64,000 nucleotides of DNA, taken from the NCBI RefSeq assembly GCF_900113615.1, contig NZ_FOPZ01000019.1, forward strand, positions 1 to 64,000, read 5' to 3'. Both the position numbers and the translations under genes were made by a program. Positions 52,438 through 60,315 of this stretch are shown piece by piece; within the stretch, counting starts at the first letter, position 1, and every line of letters starts with the position of its first letter. Under the pieces are notes generated by a model, which ran no database searches, was not told the DNA's origin, and saw only the letters and a program-made list of their open reading frames with translations. Origin of the DNA: Halorubrum aquaticum (GTDB lineage Archaea; Halobacteriota; Halobacteria; Halobacteriales; Haloferacaceae).

Positions 52438-52625
52438 TCGTTCGTGCGGAATCTCATCGTTCGTGCGGAATCTCGCCGTTCGCGTGGAGAACGCCTCCGA
52501 AGCCCCGCCCGGCACCGCACCTCACGCCTCCCCAGCCTCGGCGGACGGACCGTCGCGGGCGAGCCGCTCCGGTCCGCCGCCTCCCTCGCGGTCCGGAAGC
52601 GCCCGTTCGGGCGCTTCCGGGCGCG
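52438..52625 (-). repeat. Truncated hairpin-array element, copy D
   Basis: On the minus strand the 26-nt core (52515-52540) is joined almost directly to the 3' module GGGGCTTCGGAGGCGTTCTC (52481-52506); the inner blocks and the hairpin array between them are missing, as if deleted. Two 19-bp direct repeats (TCGTTCGTGCGGAATCTCR) lie at 52438-52475. A perfect 12-bp hairpin with a 4-nt loop (CCGGAAGCGCCC/GGGCGCTTCCGG) is at 52593-52620. The prf1 promoter must lie between here and 52738. Confidence 0.75.
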
Positions 52626-52737
52626 CCGACCCCGATCACGACGCGATATCGTCCACAGCGGTCCGTGAAACGCCCTCCAGGTCGTGCCGCCGGTCAGGTC
52701 AAAGCTTACTTACACACGCCAAGCCGTATTATAGACA

Positions 52738-53988
52738 ATGAGTAGCGACGCCCAGCAGGCGAGCGAGGACCGGCGGAAGTACGAGTTCCGCAGGGTCATC
52801 GAGGAGCTCAAGGACTTCGAGGGCTCCGGCACGCAGCTCGTCACCATCTACATCCCCGAGGACAAGCAGATATCCGACGTGGTCGCCCACGTCACCCAGG
52901 AACACAGCGAGGCGTCCAACATCAAGTCCAAACAGACCCGGACGAACGTACAGGACGCGCTGACCAGCATCAAGGACCGCCTCCGCTACTACGACACCTT
53001 CCCGCCCGAAAAGGGCATGGTGATCTTCTCGGGCGCGGTCGACTCCGGCGGGGGCCGGACCGAGATGGTCACCCGGACGCTCGAGTCGCCGCCGAACCCC
53101 GTCCAGTCGTTCCGCTACCACTGTGACTCCGCGTTTCTCACGGAGCCGCTCGAGCACATGCTCGCGGACTCCGGGCTCTTCGGACTCATCGTCCTCGACC
53201 GCCGCGAGGCCAACGTCGGCTGGCTGAAGGGGAAACGCGTCGAGCCCGTCAAGTCCGCCTCCTCGCTCGTTCCCGGCAAACAGCGCAAAGGGGGCCAGTC
53301 CGCCCAGCGGTTCGCCCGCCTCCGGCTCGAGGCCATCGACAACTTCTATCAGGAGGTCGCGGGGATGGCCAACGACCTGTTCGTCGAGGAGCGCCACGAG
53401 CTCGACGGCATCCTCGTCGGCGGCCCCTCGCCGACGAAGGACGAGTTCCTCGACGGCGACTACCTCCACCACGAGCTACAGGACAAGGTGCTCGGCAAGT
53501 TCGACGTGGCCTACACCGACGAGTCCGGGCTGAAGGACCTCGTCGACGCCGCCAGCGAGGCGCTCTCCGATCAAGAGATCGTCGAGGACAAACGCCACAT
53601 GGAGGAGTTCTTCGAGAACCTCCACACCGGCGAGGAGGCGACCTACGGCTTCGAGCAGACCCGACGCAACCTGATCATGGGTTCCGTCGACCGGCTGCTC
53701 ATCTCCGAGGACCTCCGGTCGGACGTGATCGTCTACGAGTGTCCGAACGGCCACGAGGAGTTCGAGGTGGTCGATTCGCGACACTCCACCCCCGATCACG
53801 AGTGTTCCGAGTGCGGCGAGGACGCCGCGGTCGAGGAGCGCGAGGACGCCATCGAACACCTGATGGCGATCGCCGAACAGCGCGGCACGGACACCAAGTT
53901 CATCTCCACCGACTTCGAGAAGGGCGAACAGCTGCTCGACGCCTTCGGCGGCATCGCGGGCATTCTCCGGTACTCGACGGGCGTATAA
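52738..53988 (+). CDS. prf1: Peptide chain release factor aRF1
   Basis: A 416-residue release factor for all three stop codons. The codon-reading loop NIKS is in EASNIKSKQTRTN (about 60-72), and the GGQ hydrolysis motif is in KQRKGGQSAQRFARLR (about 180-196). The C-terminal domain carries CPNGHEEFEVVD and CSECGEDAAV, a Cys-rich minidomain typical of haloarchaea. ATG start 52738; upstream AGCTTACTTACAC is a weak promoter candidate. Confidence 0.96.
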   Translation: MSSDAQQASEDRRKYEFRRVIEELKDFEGSGTQLVTIYIPEDKQISDVVAHVTQEHSEASNIKSKQTRTNVQDALTSIKDRLRYYDTFPPEKGMVIFSGAVDSGGGRTEMVTRTLESPPNPVQSFRYHCDSAFLTEPLEHMLADSGLFGLIVLDRREANVGWLKGKRVEPVKSASSLVPGKQRKGGQSAQRFARLRLEAIDNFYQEVAGMANDLFVEERHELDGILVGGPSPTKDEFLDGDYLHHELQDKVLGKFDVAYTDESGLKDLVDAASEALSDQEIVEDKRHMEEFFENLHTGEEATYGFEQTRRNLIMGSVDRLLISEDLRSDVIVYECPNGHEEFEVVDSRHSTPDHECSECGEDAAVEEREDAIEHLMAIAEQRGTDTKFISTDFEKGEQLLDAFGGIAGILRYSTGV

Positions 53989-54016
53989 AACCGAAACGCC
54001 TCCCCTTCTCGCCGTC

Positions 54017-54457
54017 CTACTGCTCCGGCTCCGCCGGCACCGCCGCGACCTCCAGACACGCGCAGGCGTCCGTCTCGGGGTCGAAACAGTCCGGACACTC
54101 GGGCTGCCGGTCGATGATCGTGTCCAGCCGGTCGGCGACGGTGTCGTCGATCACCGCCTCCAGCTCGTGGGCCTCCTCGCGGAACTCCTCGACGGCGAGC
54201 ACGTTCGCGAGGAAGCGTTCGATGATACAGTAGGTCTGGAGGGCGTCCCGCGCCTTCACGATCCCGTCGTCGGTGAGTCGAACCCCCTTGTACTTCTCGT
54301 GTTCGGCGAGCCCGCGCTCCTCGAGCTTGCCGATCATCTCGTTGGCGCTCGCCGGGCTGACGCCGAGCGCGTCGGCGATCGACCCCGTCGAGGCGGGGCC
54401 GTCCTCCTGTTTCTGTACGACGTAGATCGTCTTGAGGTACTGGTCTGCGGTGTTCAC
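54017..54457 (-). CDS. DtxR/MntR-type metal-dependent regulator
   Basis: A 146-residue regulator. The winged helix (GPASTGSIADALGVSPASANEMIGKLEERGLAEHEKYKGVRLTDDG) occupies about 20-65. The dimer/metal domain has CIIERFLANVLAVEEFREEAHELEAVID, with C, E and H at the MntR/DtxR ligand positions. A Cys-rich end (CPDCFDPETDACACLE) is an additional candidate metal site. It is short, lacking the SH3 domain of IdeR. The ferritin-like gene lies 82 nt upstream on the same strand, suggesting iron or manganese control. Confidence 0.85.
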   Translation of the reverse strand: MNTADQYLKTIYVVQKQEDGPASTGSIADALGVSPASANEMIGKLEERGLAEHEKYKGVRLTDDGIVKARDALQTYCIIERFLANVLAVEEFREEAHELEAVIDDTVADRLDTIIDRQPECPDCFDPETDACACLEVAAVPAEPEQ

Positions 54458-54539
54458 GGTTCGCCTCCGTCGGTGGTCGTCGTCCCCATCGGTCGGCCCG
54501 TCGGTTCGGCCCTCTCGCTTGTCGGTTCGGTCCGCCGGC

Positions 54540-55034
54540 TCATCGTCGTTCCATGACCTCCGTGACCTCGCTTACCCCCTCGGCTTCCTCCTCGCGGATC
54601 GACTCCAGGGTGTCGAGCAGTTCGGCGCGGTCCAGCGAGAACTCGGCGTCCGACCCCTCTATCGCCTCGATGAGGTCGTCGTAGAACTTGTAGGCGGTCT
54701 CCTCGTTACACAGCTGGTCGTACAACACGCCGTCGAAGTCGTTCGGCTGCGTCCGCCCGTACCGCGCGTCGACGAGCGACTCGATCTCGTCGAACGGGAC
54801 GCTGTCGACGCCGAGCCCCTCGATGAGCCCCTCCAGCCGCGAGCGGTGTTCGGCGGACTCCTCGGCGGCGTCCGAGAGCAGCGTCTCGACCTCCTCGTCG
54901 AGCTCCGCGTCGAGGCTCTCGTAGTGGTGGTGAGCGCGCGCCTCGACGACCTCCTCCAACACGATCCCGATCTGTAACAGCCTGGCGAGCTGGTCGTCGG
55001 AGGTGATCCGCTGGCTGACGCTCACCTCGACCAC
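54540..55034 (-). CDS. Ferritin-like domain protein
   Basis: A 164-residue four-helix protein. Candidate di-iron ligands: EEVVEARAHHHYESLD (helix 1), DAAEESAEHRSRLEGLIEGLG (ExxH, helix 2), CNEETAYKFYDDLIEAI (helix 3) and EGVSEVTEVMERR (last helix). It fits the rubrerythrin/ferritin-like superfamily but lacks the rubredoxin domain. Its neighbour is a DtxR-type regulator, so a link to iron storage or peroxide stress is likely. Confidence 0.75.
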   Translation of the reverse strand: MVEVSVSQRITSDDQLARLLQIGIVLEEVVEARAHHHYESLDAELDEEVETLLSDAAEESAEHRSRLEGLIEGLGVDSVPFDEIESLVDARYGRTQPNDFDGVLYDQLCNEETAYKFYDDLIEAIEGSDAEFSLDRAELLDTLESIREEEAEGVSEVTEVMERR

Positions 55035-55175
55035 CCGTGACCGCTCGACCCGTCGCCGTTCGATACGCCCGTTCGCATACGTGTCACGTCGGGGCCTGCC
55101 CGACTTAAGCGGTTCCCTCGGGGATCGGGTTCTCCGGGGATCGATTTATCACGCCGACCCGCGAGGGGGCTTCCC

Positions 55176-56516
55176 ATGGGCGTGTTCTACAAGTGGGGCG
55201 CGGGCCGGGATCCGGGCCATCCCGAGATCGTCGACGCGTACGACTCGACGCTCGTGACCGCCGAGGGCGAGGAGATACTCGACGCGGCCGCGGGCGCGGC
55301 GGTGGTCAACCTCGGTCACTCGCCGCCGGGCGTCGCCGACGCCATGGCCGAACAGGCCGAGCGGGTCGGCTACGTCTCCACGTCGCACTTCACGACCCCG
55401 TCGGTCGAGTCGGTGGGTGAAAAGCTCGCGTCGATGACGCCGGGCTCGCTGAACGCCGCCTTCTTCGTCGATTCCGGCAGCGAGGCGGTCGAGTCGGCGA
55501 TCAAGCTCGCCCGCGACTACCACGTCGCCCGCGGCGAGCCGACCCGGGAGGCGGTGATCGGTCGGTGGGCGTCGTACCACGGCTCGACGCTCGGCGCGCT
55601 CGCCGCCTCGGGCAACACCGGTCGCCGAACGACGTACGTCCCCTCGCTTCGTGACTGGCCGAAGATCGGCCCCGCCTACCCGTACCGCTGGGACCACGAG
55701 GGGTCCCCCGAGGAGCAGGCGATCGCGGCCGCTCGAGAGCTCGAACGGCTCGTCCGACGGCGCGGCCCCGAGACGGTCGCGGCGTTCATCGCCGAGCCCG
55801 TCGGCGGGTCGAGCATCCCCGCGACGCGTCCACACCCCGCCTACTACCGCGAGATACGGCGGATCTGTTCGGAGTACGGTCTCCTCTTCATCGCCGACGA
55901 GGTGATGGTCGGGTTCGGTCGAACCGGGGAGCCGTTCGCCTGTGAGGGGCTCGGAGTCACCCCGGACCTCATGGCGCTCGGGAAGGGACTCTCCGCCGGC
56001 TACGCCCCGATAAGCGCGACGATGGTCGCCGACCGAGTCGTCGAGACGCTCGAGGAACACGACCACTCCTTCCAGCACGGCCACACCTACGGCGGGAATC
56101 CGATATCCACGGCGGTGGCCGACCGCGTCCTCGACCGCTACACCGAGGACCTGTTCGCGGCGGTTCGCCGGCGCGGGGGGCGGCTCGAGTCGACCCTGGA
56201 ACCGCTCGCCGAGAGCCCGATCGTCGGCGAGGTCCGACGGGTGGGCCTCCAGGTCGGCGTCGAGTTCGTCGCCGACCGGGAGACGAAGGCACCGTTCGAT
56301 CCCGGCGCGGCGGTCGCCGACCGGATCTACGAGGACGCCCTCGAGAACGGCGTGTACACGTATCCCGGCGGCGGGAGCGTCGACGGGCAGGCCGGCGATC
56401 ACCTCATGCTCGCGCCGCCGCTCACGGTCGGCGACGACGCGATCGAGACGATCGGCGAGGCCGTCGTCTCGTCCGTGAACCGCGTCGCCGACGAGGAGGG
56501 GTACGAAACGGCGTGA
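55176..56516 (+). CDS. Class III PLP-dependent aminotransferase
   Basis: A 446-residue enzyme. The PLP-phosphate site is DSGSEAVESAIKLARDYH (about 104-121), the Asp that holds the pyridine nitrogen is in LFIADEVMVGFGRTG, and the Schiff-base Lys is in MALGKGLSAGYAPISAT. HGHTYGGNPIST closes the active site. The substrate is unclear: the family includes ornithine/acetylornithine, beta-alanine and putrescine aminotransferases. No biosynthetic neighbour gives a hint. A TATA-like GATTTATCAC about 32 nt upstream supports the ATG. Confidence 0.85.
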   Translation: MGVFYKWGAGRDPGHPEIVDAYDSTLVTAEGEEILDAAAGAAVVNLGHSPPGVADAMAEQAERVGYVSTSHFTTPSVESVGEKLASMTPGSLNAAFFVDSGSEAVESAIKLARDYHVARGEPTREAVIGRWASYHGSTLGALAASGNTGRRTTYVPSLRDWPKIGPAYPYRWDHEGSPEEQAIAAARELERLVRRRGPETVAAFIAEPVGGSSIPATRPHPAYYREIRRICSEYGLLFIADEVMVGFGRTGEPFACEGLGVTPDLMALGKGLSAGYAPISATMVADRVVETLEEHDHSFQHGHTYGGNPISTAVADRVLDRYTEDLFAAVRRRGGRLESTLEPLAESPIVGEVRRVGLQVGVEFVADRETKAPFDPGAAVADRIYEDALENGVYTYPGGGSVDGQAGDHLMLAPPLTVGDDAIETIGEAVVSSVNRVADEEGYETA

Positions 56517-56560
56517 TCACCTGGCGGAAAAAACGGACCGGACCGCCGCGATCGACCGCG

Positions 56561-57793
56561 CTACTGGAGCCGCTCGATGACGAGCTCCTCGACGTCCTCG
56601 CGGAACTCGTCGACCGCGATCTCCTCTAAGACGGGCACGAAGAAGCCCTCGACGAGCATGTTCCGCGCCGTGCGCGAGTCGATGGAGCGGCTCTCCAGGT
56701 AGAAGAGGTCCTCCGCGTCGACCTGGCCCACGGTCGCGGAGTGTGACGCCTCCGTGTCGTGGTTGTGGATGATCAGCTTCGGCGACGCGTCGGCCTCGGC
56801 GTCGTCCGACAGCATCAGGGTGTTCTCACGCTGGTAACTGGAGGTGTTCCACGCGTCACGGCCGACGTCCTGGACGCCCTCGTAGACCGAGCGCGCCACG
56901 TCGTCGAGCACGCCCCGAGTGACGAGGTCGGCCGTCGTGTGTTCGGCCTGGTGCCAGACGCGGGCGTTGACGTCGAAGTGCTGGTCCTCGCTGCCGAAGA
57001 ACGTCCCGACGATCTGGCTCTCGGAGCCGTCGCCGTTCAGTTCGGTCTCGACGTCGGAGCGGGTGAGCTTCGAGCCGAAGTTGCTCTCGATCCAGTCGAT
57101 CGTGGCGTACGTGTCCGTGATCCCGCGTTTCAGCGAGTAGGTGTAGGTGTCGTCGTCGAGGTTCTGGAGCGACCCGAACTGGACGTCGGCGTTCTCGCCG
57201 CCGACGACCTCGACGAGGTTCGAGAAGTAGCGGTCGCCGTCGATCGCCGGGGCGCCGCCCTCGCTCCCGTCGCCGGACTCGATCGACTCGAGGATCGTCA
57301 CCGACGACGACTCCTCGGCGACGACGAGCGTCTGGCTGAACAGCGACCGGGAGTTCATCTCCGCGCGGACGGTCACGTCCTCGACGTCGACGCCCTCGGG
57401 GACGTAGACGAACGTGCCCGTCGTAAAGAGCGCCACCGACAGCGCCGTGAGGTAGTTGTGCTCGGGGTCGAGCACGGTCCCGAAGTGCTCCTCGAGGACG
57501 TCGCCGTACTCTGCGAACGCCTCGGTGAACGGGGCGACGACGACCTCGTCGTCGCCGGCGGTCCGCTCCGTCGCGTCCGACTGGTTCAGCGGGTCGACGA
57601 GCGCCTCGAAGTCCAGCGCCTCCAGATCCGTCCAGCGTCGGCCGGGCGTCTGGATGACGTCGGGCAGCTCCGCGGTCTCCAATGCCTCCAGCGCGTTCAG
57701 CCGTGTCTCTAAGAGCCACTCGGGCTCGTCGCGTTCCTCCGCAATGTGTCGTACCGTGTCCTCCGAGAGGCTCTCGATTGCTTTCGTGCTCAT
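56561..57793 (-). CDS. sufD: Fe-S cluster assembly protein SufD
   Basis: A 410-residue SufD-type subunit. N-terminal helices begin MSTKAIESLSEDTVRHIAEERDEPEWLLETR. The parallel beta-helix core is followed by HNHDTEASHSATVGQVDAEDLFYLESRSIDSRTARNMLVEGF (about 350-390), the conserved SufB/SufD signature. With SufB and SufC it builds clusters from cysteine sulfur. One nt separates it from sufB, so it is the last gene of sufC-sufB-sufD. Confidence 0.93.
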   Translation of the reverse strand: MSTKAIESLSEDTVRHIAEERDEPEWLLETRLNALEALETAELPDVIQTPGRRWTDLEALDFEALVDPLNQSDATERTAGDDEVVVAPFTEAFAEYGDVLEEHFGTVLDPEHNYLTALSVALFTTGTFVYVPEGVDVEDVTVRAEMNSRSLFSQTLVVAEESSSVTILESIESGDGSEGGAPAIDGDRYFSNLVEVVGGENADVQFGSLQNLDDDTYTYSLKRGITDTYATIDWIESNFGSKLTRSDVETELNGDGSESQIVGTFFGSEDQHFDVNARVWHQAEHTTADLVTRGVLDDVARSVYEGVQDVGRDAWNTSSYQRENTLMLSDDAEADASPKLIIHNHDTEASHSATVGQVDAEDLFYLESRSIDSRTARNMLVEGFFVPVLEEIAVDEFREDVEELVIERLQ

Positions 57794-57794
57794 G

Positions 57795-59222
57795 TTATCC
57801 GAGCGAACCCTCCATCTCAAGCTCGACGAGCCGGTTCAGCTCGACGGCGTACTCGATCGGCAGCTCCTCCGTGATCGGCTCGATGAACCCCGAGACGATC
57901 ATCTGTTTGGCGTCGTCGTCGTCGAGACCGCGCGACTGGAGGTAGAAGATGTCCTCGTCGCCGATCTTCCCGACGGTCGCCTCGTGGGCGACGTCGACCT
58001 TCGACTCGTTGATCTCCATGTACGGCATCGTGTCCGAGGTCGACTCGTTGTCGAACATCAGCGCGTCGCACTCGACGGCCGTCGAGGAGTTCTCGGCGCC
58101 GTCGGCGATGTGGACGAGCCCGCGGTAGTTGGTGCGGCCGCCGTCCTTCGAGATCGACTTCGACTCGATCGTGGATTTGGTGTTCGGCGCGTTGTGGTAC
58201 ACCTTCGCGCCGGTGTCGATGTCCTGGCCCTCGCCCGCGAAGGCGATGGTGATGTGGTTGTCCGACGCGCCGCGGCCCTTCAGGATCGTCGAGGGGTACA
58301 GCATCGTCGCCTTCGACCCCATCGAACCCGATATCCACTCCATGCGACCGCCCTTCTCGGCGATCGCGCGCTTGGTGTTCAGGTTGTACGTGTTCTTCGA
58401 CCAGTTCTGGACGGTCGAGTACTGGACGTGTGCGTCCTCGCCGACGAACACCTCAACGCCGCCGGAGTGGAGGTTGAACGCGGAGTACTTCGGGGCCGAA
58501 CAGCCCTCGATGTAGTGGACCTCCGAGCCCTCCTCGGCGATGATGAGCGTGTGCTCGAACTGGCCCATCCCCTCGGAGTTCATCCGGAAGTACGCCTGGA
58601 TCGGCATCTCGACCGTGGTGTCCTCGGGGACGTACACGAACGAGCCGCCCGACCAGATCGCGCCGTGAAGCGCCGCGAACTTGTTGTCGCTCGGCGGGAC
58701 GGCCTTCGTCATGAAGTACTCCTTGACGAGCTCCTCGTGCTCCTGGACCGCCTTGTCCATGTCACAGAAGACGACGCCCTTCTCCTCCCAGCGCTCCTGC
58801 ATGTTCTGGTAGACGATCTCCGACTCGTACTGCGCGCCGACCCCGGAGAGTGCGTTCTTCTCGGCTTCCGGGATGCCCAGCTTGTCGAAGGTGTCCTTGA
58901 TGTCCTCGGGGAGGTCCGTCCAGTCGTCGACGCCGCCACGGACGTCGATGTCGGGGCGGATGTACGGGACGATCTCGTCGATGTCGATCTCCGAGAGGTC
59001 CGGCGCTTCCGGCCAGTCGGTCGGCATCGGCATCGCCTGGAACTGCTTGAGCGCGCGCAGGCGGCGCTCCAGCATCCACTCCGGCTCGTCTTTGTCCTCC
59101 GAGATGACGCGGACCGTCTCCTCGGTGAGGCCCTTCTCGCTTTTGAACGCCGAGTTCTCCTCCTTTTTGAACTCGAAGCGCGCCTCGGTGTCGGTCTCTT
59201 TCAGGTGGTCTTGTGAACTCAT
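57795..59222 (-). CDS. sufB: Fe-S cluster assembly protein SufB
   Basis: A 475-residue SufB, the scaffold on which clusters form. Near the N-terminus ISEDKDEPEWMLERRLRALKQF is followed by VGAQYESEIVYQNMQERWEEKGVVFCDMDKAV, then FAALHGAIWSGGSFVYVPEDTTVEMPIQAYFR and, near the end, ATVGKIGDEDIFYLQSRGLDDDDAKQMIVSGFIEP. Cys in EGCSAP and the later EC fit family cluster ligands. It follows sufC by 52 nt. Confidence 0.95.
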   Translation of the reverse strand: MSSQDHLKETDTEARFEFKKEENSAFKSEKGLTEETVRVISEDKDEPEWMLERRLRALKQFQAMPMPTDWPEAPDLSEIDIDEIVPYIRPDIDVRGGVDDWTDLPEDIKDTFDKLGIPEAEKNALSGVGAQYESEIVYQNMQERWEEKGVVFCDMDKAVQEHEELVKEYFMTKAVPPSDNKFAALHGAIWSGGSFVYVPEDTTVEMPIQAYFRMNSEGMGQFEHTLIIAEEGSEVHYIEGCSAPKYSAFNLHSGGVEVFVGEDAHVQYSTVQNWSKNTYNLNTKRAIAEKGGRMEWISGSMGSKATMLYPSTILKGRGASDNHITIAFAGEGQDIDTGAKVYHNAPNTKSTIESKSISKDGGRTNYRGLVHIADGAENSSTAVECDALMFDNESTSDTMPYMEINESKVDVAHEATVGKIGDEDIFYLQSRGLDDDDAKQMIVSGFIEPITEELPIEYAVELNRLVELEMEGSLG

Positions 59223-59274
59223 ATCAGTTGGTTACGCCTCTGGTTGTATATCGTTGGTGTATAACCACGAATGG

Positions 59275-60192
59275 TTACGCCGCTCCGTAGACGTCCTCGC
59301 GGACCCAGTCGTATCCCTCGTCCTCGAGCTTCTCCGCGAGCTCCGGTCCGCCGCTTTTCGCGACCTCGCCGTCGATCATCACGTGGACGTGATCGGGCTC
59401 GACGTAGTCCAGGATGCGCTGGTAGTGGGTGATCTGGAGGATGCCGGTGCCCTGCTCGTCGCGGAGCGCGTTGATCCCCTTCGAGACGTCCTGAAGGCGG
59501 TCGATGTCGAGCCCGGAGTCGATCTCGTCGAGCACGGCGATCGCGGGTTCGAGCATCGCGGCCTGAAGGACCTCGTTCTGTTTCTTCTCGCCGCCGGAGA
59601 AGCCGGCGTTGAGGTACCGCTGCATGAACTTCTCGTCCATGTCGAGAAGCTCCATCTTCTCCGAGAGGATCTCCTGGAACTCGGCGACGCCGATCTCGCC
59701 GTCGTCCGCGGGGCCCTCCATCGGGGAGGTGTCGTAGCCCGCGTCGTCGTCGGCGTCGGTCTCCTCCTCGTCTTCCTCCTCGAACAGCTCCTCGCGCTCG
59801 TCCGCCTTCGCGTTGAGCGCCTGTCGGAGGAAGTTCGTCATCGTGACGCCCTCGATCTCCGCCGGGTACTGGAACCCGAGGAAGATCCCGAGCGCGGCGC
59901 GCTCGTTGGGCTCCATCTCGAGCAGTTCCCAGTGGTAGTCCTCGTCGTCGAGGTCGGCGTCGACGTCCTCGACGTCGGCGTCATCGAGGTGGAGCGCGAC
60001 GCTCCCGTCGGTGACCTCGTAGGCGGGGTGACCGGCGATGACCTTCGCCAGCGTCGACTTCCCCGATCCGTTCGGACCCATCAACGCGTGGATCTCGCCG
60101 GACTTGACCTCGAGGTCGACGCCTCGAAGGATCCGTTCTCCGCCCTCTTCGGCCACCCGCACGCGTAGGTCGCTGATCTCGAGAGTTGCCAT
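59275..60192 (-). CDS. sufC: Fe-S cluster assembly ATPase SufC
   Basis: A 305-residue ABC-type ATPase that powers SufBCD. Walker A is GPNGSGKSTLAKV (about 38-50), the signature FSGGEKKQNEVLQA, Walker B AIAVLDEIDSGLD and the switch His is in ILQITHYQR. It is about 50 residues longer than bacterial SufC because of two acidic insertions: one at about 75-90 (DADVEDVDADLDDED) and one at about 137-170 (EEEDEEETDADDD...). First gene of the suf operon. Confidence 0.95.
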   Translation of the reverse strand: MATLEISDLRVRVAEEGGERILRGVDLEVKSGEIHALMGPNGSGKSTLAKVIAGHPAYEVTDGSVALHLDDADVEDVDADLDDEDYHWELLEMEPNERAALGIFLGFQYPAEIEGVTMTNFLRQALNAKADEREELFEEEDEEETDADDDAGYDTSPMEGPADDGEIGVAEFQEILSEKMELLDMDEKFMQRYLNAGFSGGEKKQNEVLQAAMLEPAIAVLDEIDSGLDIDRLQDVSKGINALRDEQGTGILQITHYQRILDYVEPDHVHVMIDGEVAKSGGPELAEKLEDEGYDWVREDVYGAA

Positions 60193-60268
60193 GTGTAGGG
60201 TTCTGCCTCGTAGGTGTAACGTGGGGGTTCCGGAGGTTAATAGTTACGGATATCCAGCCGAAAATCAC

Positions 60269-60285
60269 GAATTAGAGAATAATTC
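60269..60285. promoter_or_regulatory. Inverted repeat upstream of sufC
   Basis: GAATTA-5 nt-TAATTC, a perfect 6-bp inverted repeat, 77-93 nt before the sufC start. The sufC promoter (minus strand) has a TATA-like ACTATTAACC at about 60236-60246. The 123-bp gap between polB and sufC is AT-rich. An iron or redox regulator binding here is a reasonable guess; an overlapping terminator for polB is the alternative. Confidence 0.45.
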
Positions 60286-60315
60286 TTTCAGGAACGAAAA
60301 CGTAGTTTCCAGAGA

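Noticed and set aside
52593-52620. Perfect 12-bp hairpin as an argS terminator
   Set aside because: No T-tract follows, it lies about 180 nt beyond the argS stop within a repeat remnant, and archaeal termination does not need hairpins.
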